A DNA stretch of 35,411 nt from Anammoximicrobium sp032229885 (GCA_032229885.1 JAVYAJ010000435.1:1-35411), one strand, 5' to 3'. Shown: positions 25,995-33,674, counted from the first letter of the stretch. A program made the numbers and translations. The notes: generated from the sequence alone by a model not told the origin.

Positions 25995-26023
25995 ATGATA
26001 CCCGGCGAGCCCTCGATCGTCGA
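25995..26023 (-). promoter_or_regulatory. candidate promoter for ceramidase-like paralogue 3
   Basis: On the minus strand TCGACG, a 17-nt spacer and TATCAT (5 of 6 to the -10 consensus; the -35 matches 4 of 6). The leader would be about 165 nt. Confidence 0.35.
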
Positions 26024-26259
26024 GCATCGAACGTTCGACGGCAAGCGTCGGGCGTCGCGGAACGGTGTCGTCGAAGGGGATCTGCGTGGGAAATCGAGGC
26101 TCGCGGCCGACACAGGCGGATATCTTCGCGTTTCCGGCTACGCGCTTCGGTCCCGGACCGAAACGGTCCGTTCGGCGCCCCGCGTCGTCGTCGGGCTGTG
26201 GTCGGGATTTGCATTGCCCGGCCGCGCCAGAATGTCTGGCCGCCTATCGAGTCAGGCCA

Positions 26260-26293
26260 CGCATTGTGTTTGCCCGCGCATTGTGTTTGTCTG
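26260..26293 (+). repeat. two-copy 17-bp tandem repeat
   Basis: CGCATTGTGTTTGCCCG is followed at once by CGCATTGTGTTTGTCTG. The unit is short and non-coding; no function is apparent. Confidence 0.6.
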
Positions 26294-26381
26294 CGCACCG
26301 ACGGACGCTCGCGCGACGATGGCCTGTTGCACACGCCACACTGATCTTGCGCCCCACGCGCACCGTGCGAGGACGGACACT

Positions 26382-26400
26382 ATGCGGCAGGATGCCGCAT
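26382..26400. terminator. ATGCGGCA-GGA-TGCCGCAT hairpin after rplU
   Basis: A perfect 8-bp stem with a GGA loop, 72 bp past the rplU stop. It belongs to the same GGA-loop hairpin family as 4814-4830. It may act as an mRNA 3' end; no U-tract. Confidence 0.45.
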
Positions 26401-26472
26401 TCACGAAGTGCGTCCTACGGGCGCCGTGCCGGGGCGGTTTTTGCGCATCGAAAGACGAGGTTTCGCGCCGTG

Positions 26473-26787
26473 CTAGCCGGCTGCGATCTGGGTGATGCGG
26501 ACTTTCGTATGGATCTGTCGATGTCCGGTGCGACGCCGCGAGTTCTTGCGTCGCCGGTACTTCTGGATGTACAGCTTTTTGCCTAGCACGGGGCCGAGGA
26601 CTTCGGCGGTCACGGACGCGCCGGCGACGGTCGGCTGCCCGAGCCGTAGGCTATCATCGATCGATACGGCCAAAACCTGGTCGAACGTCACCTGATCGCC
26701 GGGAGGCAGGTCTCGAAAATCCAGCTCGAGTTCCTGCCCTTCTGCCACTTTGTATTGTCGGCCGCCGTCTGCAATAATCGCGTACAT
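26473..26787 (-). CDS. rplU: 50S ribosomal protein L21
   Basis: 104 residues, the normal L21 length. I start at the ATG at 26787 (MYAIIADGGRQYKV) with AGGA upstream; a TTG two codons earlier is possible. Conserved L21 features: YAIIADGGRQYKVAEG at the N-terminus, FDQVLAV, the beta-barrel core (ASVTAEVLG) and the basic tail KYRRRKNSRRRTGHRQ that contacts 23S rRNA. It acts in the large ribosomal subunit next to L20. A near-consensus promoter lies upstream (26859-26887). The usual downstream partner rpmA (L27) is absent here, so the gene is a stand-alone unit. Confidence 0.97.
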   Translation of the reverse strand: MYAIIADGGRQYKVAEGQELELDFRDLPPGDQVTFDQVLAVSIDDSLRLGQPTVAGASVTAEVLGPVLGKKLYIQKYRRRKNSRRRTGHRQIHTKVRITQIAAG

Positions 26788-26858
26788 GCCCAATCCTGCG
26801 TGTCGTCGGTAAATGCTATCTTGAGTCGTCTCGGTTGTCGCTAGGAAATAACGGCCAG

Positions 26859-26887
26859 ATTATAGGCTAGTCGGCCGACGGTGTCGA
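26859..26887 (-). promoter_or_regulatory. strong sigma-70 promoter for rplU
   Basis: On the minus strand TCGACA (5 of 6), a 17-nt spacer and a perfect TATAAT. The predicted start near 26852 gives a leader of about 65 nt. This is the best promoter in the window, as expected for a ribosomal gene. Confidence 0.65.
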
Positions 26888-26954
26888 GTCCCGCGCCGAG
26901 AACTTTATGTTGCCGCAATACGTTGATGGCTTTGCAGATAGGATAGTTGACCCA

Positions 26955-28151
26955 ATGTACGTCGCATTTCAAGAACACGTAGCGGGCCAATTGGCGCAGA
27001 TTGAGGCGGACGGCCTGCTGAAAGGCGAACGAGTCATCACGACGCCGCAAAATGCCCGGATTGAGGTGCAAGGCGGCCAAGTCGTTCTGAACATGTGCGC
27101 CAACAACTATCTCGGGTTGGCCCAGCATCCAGACGTCATCGCAGCCGCCCACGCGGCGCTGGACCAGTGGGGCTATGGCATGGCGTCGGTGCGGTTCATC
27201 TGCGGAACGCAGACGATCCACAAGCGTCTGGAGCAGAAGCTGACCGAGTTCTTGGGCACCGAAGATACGTTGCTGTACAGTTCGTGCTTCGACGCGAACA
27301 CGGGCTTGTTCGAAACGCTGCTCGGGGCAGAGGACGCGGTGATCTCCGACGAACTGAACCATGCGAGCATCATCGATGGCGTCCGCCTGTGCAAAGCGGC
27401 GAGGTATCGGTATCGGAACTCCGACATGACGGATCTCGAGACGCAACTACGGGCCGCGTCGCAGGCTAGGTTTCGCTTGCTCGTGACGGACGGCGTGTTC
27501 TCGATGGACGGCCATATCGCGCGACTGCCGGACATCTGCGAACTGGCGGACAAGTATCAGGCGTTGGTGATGGTCGACGATTCGCACGCCGTCGGGGTCC
27601 TGGGGCGGCGCGGTCGGGGAACCCACGAGCATCACGGCGTCGGGGGGCGGATCGACATCTTGACCGGCACGCTGGGCAAGGCTTTGGGCGGGGCCAGCGG
27701 CGGGTACACCAGCGGTCGCCGCGAGATCATCGACCTGTTGCGTCAACGTTCTCGGCCGTACCTGTTCTCGAACACGCTTGCGCCGCCGATCGCGGGCGGA
27801 TCGATCCGAGCGCTCGAGCTATTGTCGAGATCGACCGAACTGCGGGATCGCCTAGAAGTGAACACGCATCTGTTCCGCGAAGGCATGGCGCGGTCCGGAT
27901 TCCAGGTGTTGCCGGGCGAACATCCGATCGTGCCGATCATGTTCGGCGACGCCGCGCTGGCCGCGCGCGTCGCGGACGCGATGTTGGCTCGCGGTGTGTA
28001 CGTGATCGGGTTCTCGTATCCGGTTGTTCCGCGAGGCCAGGCTCGCATTCGGACGCAGATCTCGGCGGTTCACACCCGAGACGACCTCGAGTTCGCGATC
28101 GAGGCTTTTGCTCAGGTCCGGCAGGACTTAGGATTAGAGGCCGGCGGCTGA
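26955..28151 (+). CDS. kbl: 2-amino-3-ketobutyrate CoA ligase (glycine C-acetyltransferase)
   Basis: 398 residues from the ATG at 26955, the same length and N-terminal pattern (MYVAFQEHV) as Escherichia coli Kbl; an ATG at 26907 would add 16 residues. It is a PLP-dependent alpha-oxoamine synthase that splits 2-amino-3-ketobutyrate with CoA into glycine and acetyl-CoA, the second step of threonine breakdown, in the cytoplasm. Key residues: His136 (NHAS), Asp208 and His211 (DDSHAVG) and PLP lysine Lys242 (GTLGKALGG). The family also includes 8-amino-7-oxononanoate and serine palmitoyl synthases; full-length similarity and residue pattern (CANNYLGLA, ASVRFICGTQ) favour Kbl. Threonine dehydrogenase (tdh) is not adjacent. 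Confidence 0.93.
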   Translation: MYVAFQEHVAGQLAQIEADGLLKGERVITTPQNARIEVQGGQVVLNMCANNYLGLAQHPDVIAAAHAALDQWGYGMASVRFICGTQTIHKRLEQKLTEFLGTEDTLLYSSCFDANTGLFETLLGAEDAVISDELNHASIIDGVRLCKAARYRYRNSDMTDLETQLRAASQARFRLLVTDGVFSMDGHIARLPDICELADKYQALVMVDDSHAVGVLGRRGRGTHEHHGVGGRIDILTGTLGKALGGASGGYTSGRREIIDLLRQRSRPYLFSNTLAPPIAGGSIRALELLSRSTELRDRLEVNTHLFREGMARSGFQVLPGEHPIVPIMFGDAALAARVADAMLARGVYVIGFSYPVVPRGQARIRTQISAVHTRDDLEFAIEAFAQVRQDLGLEAGG

Positions 28152-28371
28152 AGCCGGGCGTCCCGGAGCCCGAATCACATGCTGGCGCGACCACGGCCCG
28201 CGCGATCACGGCCGCGTCGCCGGTAAGCCGCCACGCACGCCGCCCCACCGTGCCGACATGGCTCGCAGGCCATCGCCAGCGTCAGACTCGACGGCTAGCG
28301 CGCCGCGGAATCCTCGCCCCGCCCCGCGTCGCCCGTAGCAACCCAACAACACAAACAACCGCCCTTGACGG

Positions 28372-28455
28372 CTGACGACTGACGACTGACCACTGACCAC
28401 TGACGACTGACGACTGACCACTGACCACTGACCAATGACCAATGACCAATGACCA
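28372..28455 (+). repeat. twelve-unit heptanucleotide tandem repeat
   Basis: Twelve contiguous 7-bp units: CTGACGA twice, CTGACCA twice, CTGACGA twice, CTGACCA three times, ATGACCA three times. The last three units each carry an ATG, one in each reading frame. The ATG of unit 11 (28442) starts the PIG-L gene, so the array runs into the coding sequence and replaces the normal ribosome-binding site. Confidence 0.97.
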
Positions 28456-29272
28456 TCCCCCCCGCCTGTTAGTGATCGGCGCCCATCCAGACGATTGCGA
28501 GTATCGTGTCGGCGGCTTAGCCGCGCTGTATCGCCAGTGCGCCGGCGCTGTCTGTTTTGTGAGCGTCACCGACGGACGATCCGGGCATCAGACGCGATAC
28601 GGCCCCGAGCTGGCCGCGTTGCGGCGCGACGAGGCGTTGGCCTCGGGCCGAATCCTCGGGATTGAATGCCGAGTCTTGAGTCATCCTGACGGCGCGCTGC
28701 GGCCGACGCTCGAAGTTCGCGACGAACTGATCCGCTTGATCCGCGGTTATGATCCGGACCTAGTCGTGACTCACCGTCCGAACGACTATCATCCGGACCA
28801 TCGCGCCACGTCGCAGTTGGTCTGCGACGCCTCGTATCTGCTGACGGTTCCGGCGATTGCCGCCGACGTTCCGGCGCTGCGGCGGATGCCTCTGATCATG
28901 TACATGTTCGACGATTTCGAGCGCCCCTATCCGTTTTCGCCGTCGCTGGCGATCGATATCGATTCGGTTTTCGAGTCGCTCGTGGAGATGTTGGCGTGTC
29001 ACGGCTCGCAGTTCTTCGACTGGTTGCCTTATAATCGCGGCGTTGCGGATCAGGTTCCGTCGGCGGCCGAGCCGCGGCGACGGTGGCTGCGGGATTGGTA
29101 CGCCGAGCTGGTCGAATCGGTGGCGACGCGCCATCGCGGCCTGTTGATCGCCACGTACGGCCCGGACCGCGGGTCGCGAATCAAGTGCGCCGAAGCGTTT
29201 GAAACCTGCGAATACGGAGCCCCGCTGACGCCCGAGTGGCGACAAAAGGTCTTTCCTTTCCTGCCTGAATGA
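28442..29272 (+). CDS. PIG-L/LmbE family zinc deacetylase
   Basis: 276 residues. This start is fixed by an in-frame TGA 6 bp upstream and by the usual short distance from start to AHPDD. The PIG-L family removes acetyl groups from N-acetylglucosamine-type sugars using zinc. Visible motifs: GAHPDDCE (residues 13-20; His15 and Asp18 as ligands, Asp17 as base), VTHRPNDYHPDH (109-120; third ligand near His117/His120). It has no signal peptide, so it is cytoplasmic. No Shine-Dalgarno is seen because the upstream DNA is a heptamer repeat. It starts a run of five closely spaced genes, which includes a SIS sugar isomerase, pointing to amino-sugar metabolism; the actual substrate is unknown. Confidence 0.92.
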   Translation: MTNDHPPRLLVIGAHPDDCEYRVGGLAALYRQCAGAVCFVSVTDGRSGHQTRYGPELAALRRDEALASGRILGIECRVLSHPDGALRPTLEVRDELIRLIRGYDPDLVVTHRPNDYHPDHRATSQLVCDASYLLTVPAIAADVPALRRMPLIMYMFDDFERPYPFSPSLAIDIDSVFESLVEMLACHGSQFFDWLPYNRGVADQVPSAAEPRRRWLRDWYAELVESVATRHRGLLIATYGPDRGSRIKCAEAFETCEYGAPLTPEWRQKVFPFLPE

Positions 29273-29285
29273 GGAAACCAAGGCC

Positions 29286-29720
29286 ATGCTGGAAGAGAGC
29301 ACAGACTCCGCGGGACTGATCGATTGGGCGGCGGCGTTGGAGTGCGCCGGCGGCGACCAGGATCTATTGCGGGAACTGGCGAACGCGTTTCAGGACGAAG
29401 CGACCGACCGGCTGGCGGCCATCCAACGGGCGATGCGCGAGCAGGATTACGTACTGCTGCATCGTTCGGCGCATACGCTCGGGTCGCTTCTGGGAACCTT
29501 CGGCGCCGCGTCCGTCATGGCCTTGGCTCGCCAGTTGGAATCTCACTTCAAGGGGCTCGCCGACGATCGGCGGCGGATCGACAAGGGCGAAGAAAATCCG
29601 GGCGTCATCACGCGCTCGCGGGTCGCGACGGTCTTCGAGGGCGCCCGGGCGATGGTGGCTGCGTTCGAGCCGAGGATGAATCAAGTGATCGCCGAAGTGC
29701 TCGAGGGTCCGCGGTTCTAG
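29286..29720 (+). CDS. Hpt (histidine phosphotransfer) domain protein
   Basis: 144 residues, starting 13 bp after the PIG-L stop. It is a single Hpt four-helix bundle: helix with QDLLRELANAFQDEATDRL, then LLHRSAHTLGSLLGTFGA with His63 as the expected phosphorylated residue. These domains shuttle phosphate between histidine kinases and response regulators. The usual HTLKG sequence is HTLGS here, so the conserved Lys after the His is missing, which may alter partner recognition. No kinase or response regulator lies in the window, so it is an orphan. The C-terminal third (about 95-144) is an extra helical segment. Confidence 0.88.
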   Translation: MLEESTDSAGLIDWAAALECAGGDQDLLRELANAFQDEATDRLAAIQRAMREQDYVLLHRSAHTLGSLLGTFGAASVMALARQLESHFKGLADDRRRIDKGEENPGVITRSRVATVFEGARAMVAAFEPRMNQVIAEVLEGPRF

Positions 29721-29785
29721 CGTCCGTGAACGAAGTACGGCGGTTGGCCGCCGTCGAGTCCAATGTCTTAACGAAAGTACAGCCG

Positions 29786-30541
29786 ATGGCGGCGCGCGTG
29801 CTTTATCTTGGCGACACCAGCCTGCTGGGGGCGGCGGCATACCTGGCCGGCGTCATGCGGCACATGGATTGGACCTTTGACTATATTCCCAGCCACGTCC
29901 TGGCGGGGGCCGACCTGTTCGATCTTCCGCATTCGCTGTACGTGCTCAGCGATTATCCCGCCAACCGGCTCGCGCACGAACTGCAGCACCGGTTGCTGCG
30001 GCACGTGGAAGCCGGGGCCGGTCTGTTGATGATCGGCGGCTGGGAGTCCTACCGCGGTTGCGGCGGCGACTGGCAGGACACGGCCGTCGCCGCGGCTCTG
30101 CCGGTGCAGATCGCCGCCTCGGACGATCGTGTCAACTGCGATCAACCAACGTTGGTTCGTTGCGTGGCCGACCATCCGACGGTCGCCGGGTTGCCCTGGG
30201 ACTCGCGCCCTCCGTGCATCGGCGGGTTCAACCGTTTTCGTCCGAATCCCGAGGGACAGGTGGTTCTCGAGATCCAGCGTTTCGAGGCCTCGCGAGCCGG
30301 GACGGAGGTGCATTTCAAGCCGGTCGATTCTGATCCGCTACTGGTCGTTGGACAGTGGGGGCGGGGGCGCACGGCGGCACTGGCGACCGACGCCGCTCCG
30401 CACTGGGTGGGCGGCATGGTCGATTGGGGACCGGGACGGGTGACCGCCCACGCGCCCGGCGCGGACCCGATCGAGGTGGGGAATTTATACGTCCAGTTTT
30501 TCGAGCAACTGCTGAGATGGTGCGGCGGCGACGGCGCGTAG
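29786..30541 (+). CDS. glutamine-amidotransferase-like protein lacking the catalytic Cys
   Basis: 251 residues from the ATG at 29786; a GTG at 29726 in the same frame is an alternative start, and neither has a strong ribosome site. The fold is class-I GATase/ThuA-like: VLYLGDTSLLGAAAYLAGVM at the start, then HVEAGAGLLMIGGWESYRG. In true class-I amidotransferases the turn after the strand carries a nucleophilic Cys; here it reads GGWES, with Trp. So this is probably not a glutaminase, but a sugar-binding or structural member (the putative glutamine amidotransferase family common in planctomycetes). Late motifs PLLVVGQWGRGRTAALATD and DAAPHW are well formed. It lies between the Hpt and SIS genes and probably shares their transcript. 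Confidence 0.82.
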   Translation: MAARVLYLGDTSLLGAAAYLAGVMRHMDWTFDYIPSHVLAGADLFDLPHSLYVLSDYPANRLAHELQHRLLRHVEAGAGLLMIGGWESYRGCGGDWQDTAVAAALPVQIAASDDRVNCDQPTLVRCVADHPTVAGLPWDSRPPCIGGFNRFRPNPEGQVVLEIQRFEASRAGTEVHFKPVDSDPLLVVGQWGRGRTAALATDAAPHWVGGMVDWGPGRVTAHAPGADPIEVGNLYVQFFEQLLRWCGGDGA

Positions 30542-30616
30542 ACGATTCATAGACGATTCGTAGACGGCGCGAGCGCCCGTCAGGTCGAAGGGAACATTTG
30601 AAAAGGAGAGCAACCG

Positions 30617-31639
30617 ATGCGACGCGACAACGACACGTACACACGATTTGGCCTGGTCCGCGACATGCTGGACGTGCCGGGGATCATCGCCCGATTCGAC
30701 GCGAGTCGCGCGGCCGACACGGCTCGGGATATCGCCGGCGTCGGCCGCCTGCTGCTGACGGGCGAGGGTTCGAGTCGGCTGTTCCCGGCCAAGAACGTCA
30801 TCGCGCATGCGCGGCGGCACGGCTGGGGCCTGCAATTGCACACCGAGGCCGGCCAACAGGCTCAGGAGTACGATCTGTCCGAGTGGGCCGTGTTCGCCCT
30901 GTCGAATTCGGGCCGAACCCGCGAGGTCATCGAGCTGTTCACGCGGCTCAAAGACCGCGGGCACGCGCACCTCTACAGCTTGACCGCGTTTGCGAATTCC
31001 AAGCTGGAATCGCTGGCGGCCCGAGGCTATGTGCTGGGCTGTGGCGAGGAAGGGGCAGTGGCGGCGACCAAGAGCGTGCTCGAACAGGCGCTGTTCCTGC
31101 GCGCGATGCTGGAAACGGCTGTCGGCAAAGCGAACTTGGTCGCCGGCCGCGTCGAACTGAGTGGCCAGTTCGAACAGGCGCTGACCAGCGAGATCGCGCC
31201 GGGAATCGTCGACGCGATCGCGGGCGCCAGCGCCGTGTACTGGGCGGGACGCAACGACGGCGTGGCCGAGGAATTGACGCTGAAGAGCAACGAGATCATC
31301 CGCAAGCCGGCCGACTATCTCGAAGGCACGTACGCCATGCACGGGATCGAAGAGGTTTTGCAGCCCGACCAGGTCTTGATCTGGGTCGATCCGTACGAAG
31401 GCTCGGAAGAGAAGTTCGAGCAGGTGCTGGTCCACGGCGTCGGGATGAAAGTCATCGCGATCGCCAGCCGCCCCACGCGTTTTCCGACCGTGCAGATCCC
31501 CGACGCTGGCGACCAGCGCGCGTTTGTCCAGATCGCGGCCGGCTGGAACCTTTTGGTCGAAGTGGGCCTGCGATTGGGCGTCAATCTGGACAAGCCCCAG
31601 CGGGCGCGCAAGGTCGGCAACGAGTTTGCCGCCCAATGA
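30617..31639 (+). CDS. SIS-domain sugar-phosphate isomerase/deaminase
   Basis: 340 residues; ATG with AAGGAGAG upstream. It consists of two SIS domains like the isomerase half of glucosamine-6-phosphate synthase, without the glutaminase domain. Motifs: LTGEGSSR (47-54), SNSGRTREV (96-104; phosphosugar-binding loop), VAATKS (148-153), and a second SIS domain with YWAGRNDGVAEELTLKSNEI and a C-terminal tail. Relatives (AgaS, FrlB, NagB-II types) isomerise or deaminate hexosamine or fructosamine phosphates in the cytoplasm. With the PIG-L deacetylase in the same run, it likely uses amino-sugar phosphates, for example glucosamine-6-phosphate to fructose-6-phosphate and ammonia. The precise reaction cannot be decided from sequence. 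Confidence 0.88.
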   Translation: MRRDNDTYTRFGLVRDMLDVPGIIARFDASRAADTARDIAGVGRLLLTGEGSSRLFPAKNVIAHARRHGWGLQLHTEAGQQAQEYDLSEWAVFALSNSGRTREVIELFTRLKDRGHAHLYSLTAFANSKLESLAARGYVLGCGEEGAVAATKSVLEQALFLRAMLETAVGKANLVAGRVELSGQFEQALTSEIAPGIVDAIAGASAVYWAGRNDGVAEELTLKSNEIIRKPADYLEGTYAMHGIEEVLQPDQVLIWVDPYEGSEEKFEQVLVHGVGMKVIAIASRPTRFPTVQIPDAGDQRAFVQIAAGWNLLVEVGLRLGVNLDKPQRARKVGNEFAAQ

Positions 31640-31666
31640 CCCGCGGCCGGGCGCCGCGTCTGTGCC

Positions 31667-32650
31667 ATGCCGCAACCTTCCTTCGCAGCACCAGTGCCAG
31701 CCTCCATGCCTCTGTTCGAACTGATTGATGTGGCGCACAACTATGGTCGGGTTCGCGCGTTGCAGGGCGTGTCCCTGGCGGTCGAGGCAGGCGCCATCGG
31801 GCTGGTCGGGCAGAACGGCGCCGGCAAGTCGACCCTGCTGCAGATCCTGTTGGGGCTGATTCGTCCGACGCGCGGCGTCGCCCGCGTGTTGGGGGTGGAC
31901 GTTCGGACGGGCGGGTTGCGCGTCCGGCGTCGCGTGGGGTACATGCCCGAACGCGGGGCGCTGGTTCCCGCGCTGCGCGGCGTCGAGTTCGTCGCGCTGG
32001 CCGGCCGGCTGAGTGGGATGCCTCGTCGCCAGGCGCTGCGTCGAGCCCACGAAGTGCTGTCTTATCTGGGGCTGGAAGAGGCTCGCTATCGGTATCTCGA
32101 CCAGTATTCGGTCGGCATGAAGCAGCGGCTGAAATTGGCCGCGGCCCTGGTTCACGATCCGCAGGTGCTGTTGCTGGACGAGCCGACGTCTGGGCTGGAC
32201 CCGGACGGCCGCACGGCCATGTTGGGCGTGCTGCGGGCGCTTGCCCAGCGCCCAGATCGTTCGCTGATCCTGTCGACGCATCTGCTGAGCGACATCGAGC
32301 GGGTGTGTCAGTCGGCCGTGATCCTCGACGGCGGCGTAGTCGTACAGACGGGGAGGATCGACGAGTTTCGTCGCTGCGCGCCCCAGAGCTTCCGGATTCG
32401 TTGCGGCGCAGGGGCTGAAGCCTTGCTCGGCGCGTTGCGCGAGTTAGGCGTCGAAGTCCAGACGCAAGACCGGCCGCGGACCGCCCGAATTCGCCTCCCC
32501 GCCCACCTGTCCACACGCGATGTCTTCGCCGCCGCCGTGCGGCATGACGCGGAGATTACCGCCCTGGAGCCCGACGACGAAGACTTTGCCGAAGCCTATC
32601 TGCGCATCTTGTCGTCCGCGCCCTCACGCGGCGCGCCGGGATCGCGCTGA
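31667..32650 (+). CDS. ABC transporter ATP-binding protein
   Basis: 327 residues from 31667; an ATG at 31706 (MPLFELIDVAHNYG) is an equally good start, as neither has a clear ribosome site. All ABC marks are present: Walker A GQNGAGKST (48-56), signature YSVGMKQR (147-154), Walker B VLLLDEP (167-173), D-loop SGLDP and the H-loop STHLL. The extra C-terminal domain (about 230-320) is like those of CcmA/NatA-type export ATPases. It starts 27 bp after the SIS gene and ends the operon. No membrane permease gene is nearby, so its partner must be encoded elsewhere; the usual following permease is missing and the next gene is on the other strand. Confidence 0.9.
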   Translation: MPQPSFAAPVPASMPLFELIDVAHNYGRVRALQGVSLAVEAGAIGLVGQNGAGKSTLLQILLGLIRPTRGVARVLGVDVRTGGLRVRRRVGYMPERGALVPALRGVEFVALAGRLSGMPRRQALRRAHEVLSYLGLEEARYRYLDQYSVGMKQRLKLAAALVHDPQVLLLDEPTSGLDPDGRTAMLGVLRALAQRPDRSLILSTHLLSDIERVCQSAVILDGGVVVQTGRIDEFRRCAPQSFRIRCGAGAEALLGALRELGVEVQTQDRPRTARIRLPAHLSTRDVFAAAVRHDAEITALEPDDEDFAEAYLRILSSAPSRGAPGSR

Positions 32651-32659
32651 ACTTGTGCG

Positions 32660-32695
32660 GCGAGCCAACCGGACGCGAGCCAGCCGGACGCGAGA
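32660..32695 (+). repeat. 15-bp tandem repeat, 2.4 copies
   Basis: GCGAGCCAACCGGAC, GCGAGCCAGCCGGAC and a partial GCGAGA lie between the convergent ABC and queE genes. No function is seen. Confidence 0.6.
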
Positions 32696-32789
32696 TCGTT
32701 CAACGGGCTTGGCGCGGGCAGCGGCCCGCCGGGGCGTAGATCCCAGCGCGGATCGGGGGCGACAATCGCCGTGCGCAGCTCGCGCGCCG

Positions 32790-33476
32790 TCACGTTCCTC
32801 GCGTCATGCCGTACCACTCGATGTGTCGGCGCGGACAAAAATGGAAGCCGTGTTGGCGGCAGTAAGGCTGCAGCCAGGCGCCGATGCGGTCCAGTTCGTC
32901 CTGGGCGACGCCCTGGGGCATGAGCAGCACCCGATCGCGGCGAATCTCCGGAAACTCGTCCAGATAGCGTTGCATCTCGTCGCAGTCTTGCGGCTGGCCG
33001 ATCACGAACTTGATCTGATACGCGTACTCGGCGACCAGGCGTCGGATCACGTCCGGGGCGTGTCGCGTCCGTTCGTGTTTCTGTCGCCACTGCGGGCCGA
33101 ATCGATCATCGGGCGTCGAGTTCGACAGCTTGGGGCTGATCGACATCAGATCGCACGCCAAGCTCTGGTGGCACGTGCCGGCCGTCTCGATGGTGATGTG
33201 CCGGCCCGCGGTCCGCAGGCCTGCGCAGATCGTGGCCAGTTCGGCGAACAGCATCGGCTCGCCGCCCGTCAGGATCGCATGGCGGCAGTCGTAACGCAGC
33301 ATGTGGTCGAGGATTTCCCGCGGCGTACGATTCTCGCCCTCCGGATCCCACGACGCGTAGGGGGTATCGCAGAACGAACAGCGCAAGTTGCAACCACTGA
33401 CCCGCAAGAACACGCTGAGCGTTCCGGTCAGTAGGCCTTCGCCCTGTTTCGACTGAAAGATTTCCGCAACGCGCAC
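32790..33476 (-). CDS. queE: 7-carboxy-7-deazaguanine synthase
   Basis: 228 residues from a GTG with AAAGGAG upstream. QueE is a radical SAM enzyme that converts 6-carboxytetrahydropterin to 7-carboxy-7-deazaguanine, in the queuosine pathway. The cluster motif CNLRCSFC (Cys29, Cys33, Cys36) binds the 4Fe-4S cluster, TPYASW follows, and LTGGEPM is the SAM-binding GGE motif. The N-terminus EIFQSKQGEGLLTGT is the typical substrate and SAM loop. The C-terminus HGFHFCPRRHIEWYG is conserved in planctomycete QueE proteins as far as I can judge. It is divergent from queF across about 200 bp. queC and queD are not in this window. Confidence 0.95.
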   Translation of the reverse strand: MRVAEIFQSKQGEGLLTGTLSVFLRVSGCNLRCSFCDTPYASWDPEGENRTPREILDHMLRYDCRHAILTGGEPMLFAELATICAGLRTAGRHITIETAGTCHQSLACDLMSISPKLSNSTPDDRFGPQWRQKHERTRHAPDVIRRLVAEYAYQIKFVIGQPQDCDEMQRYLDEFPEIRRDRVLLMPQGVAQDELDRIGAWLQPYCRQHGFHFCPRRHIEWYGMTRGT

Positions 33477-33505
33477 CGACCCTTGTCTCCTTTCGTCGTG
33501 CCGTT

Positions 33506-33534
33506 ATCATGCAAAACTATTGACGCTTTGTCGA
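33506..33534 (-). promoter_or_regulatory. candidate promoter for queE
   Basis: On the minus strand TCGACA (5 of 6), a 17-nt spacer and CATGAT (4 of 6). The predicted start near 33500 leaves only about 24 nt of leader, too short for a preQ1 riboswitch. Confidence 0.4.
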
Positions 33535-33674
33535 AGGGGCGACCTGCACGGACGCCCCGCGCACCGAGCATGCTACTTCGTTTCGTCCCATCGAGGCCGG
33601 GCACGAAACGGCCGCGGCGATCCGAGCGCCGGCGCGCGGGCTGGCGTGGTTTTGGCCCCAAAGGAACCGAGCTG

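Larger units (their letters stand above)
25826..26472. other. intergenic region upstream of paralogue 3
   Basis: 647 bp downstream of rplU. It holds the candidate promoter at 25995-26023, a two-copy 17-bp repeat (26260-26293) and a hairpin after rplU (26382-26400). No rpmA is present, although rpmA commonly follows rplU. No intact gene is seen. Confidence 0.6.

Noticed and set aside
28372..28455. Short repeats considered as a CRISPR array
   Set aside because: The units are 7 bp and contiguous, with no spacers, and no cas gene is present.
32596..33090. 164-codon minus-strand open frame over the ABC/queE junction
   Set aside because: Overlaps queE in another frame; the protein-like stretch near its end comes from the 15-bp tandem repeat.
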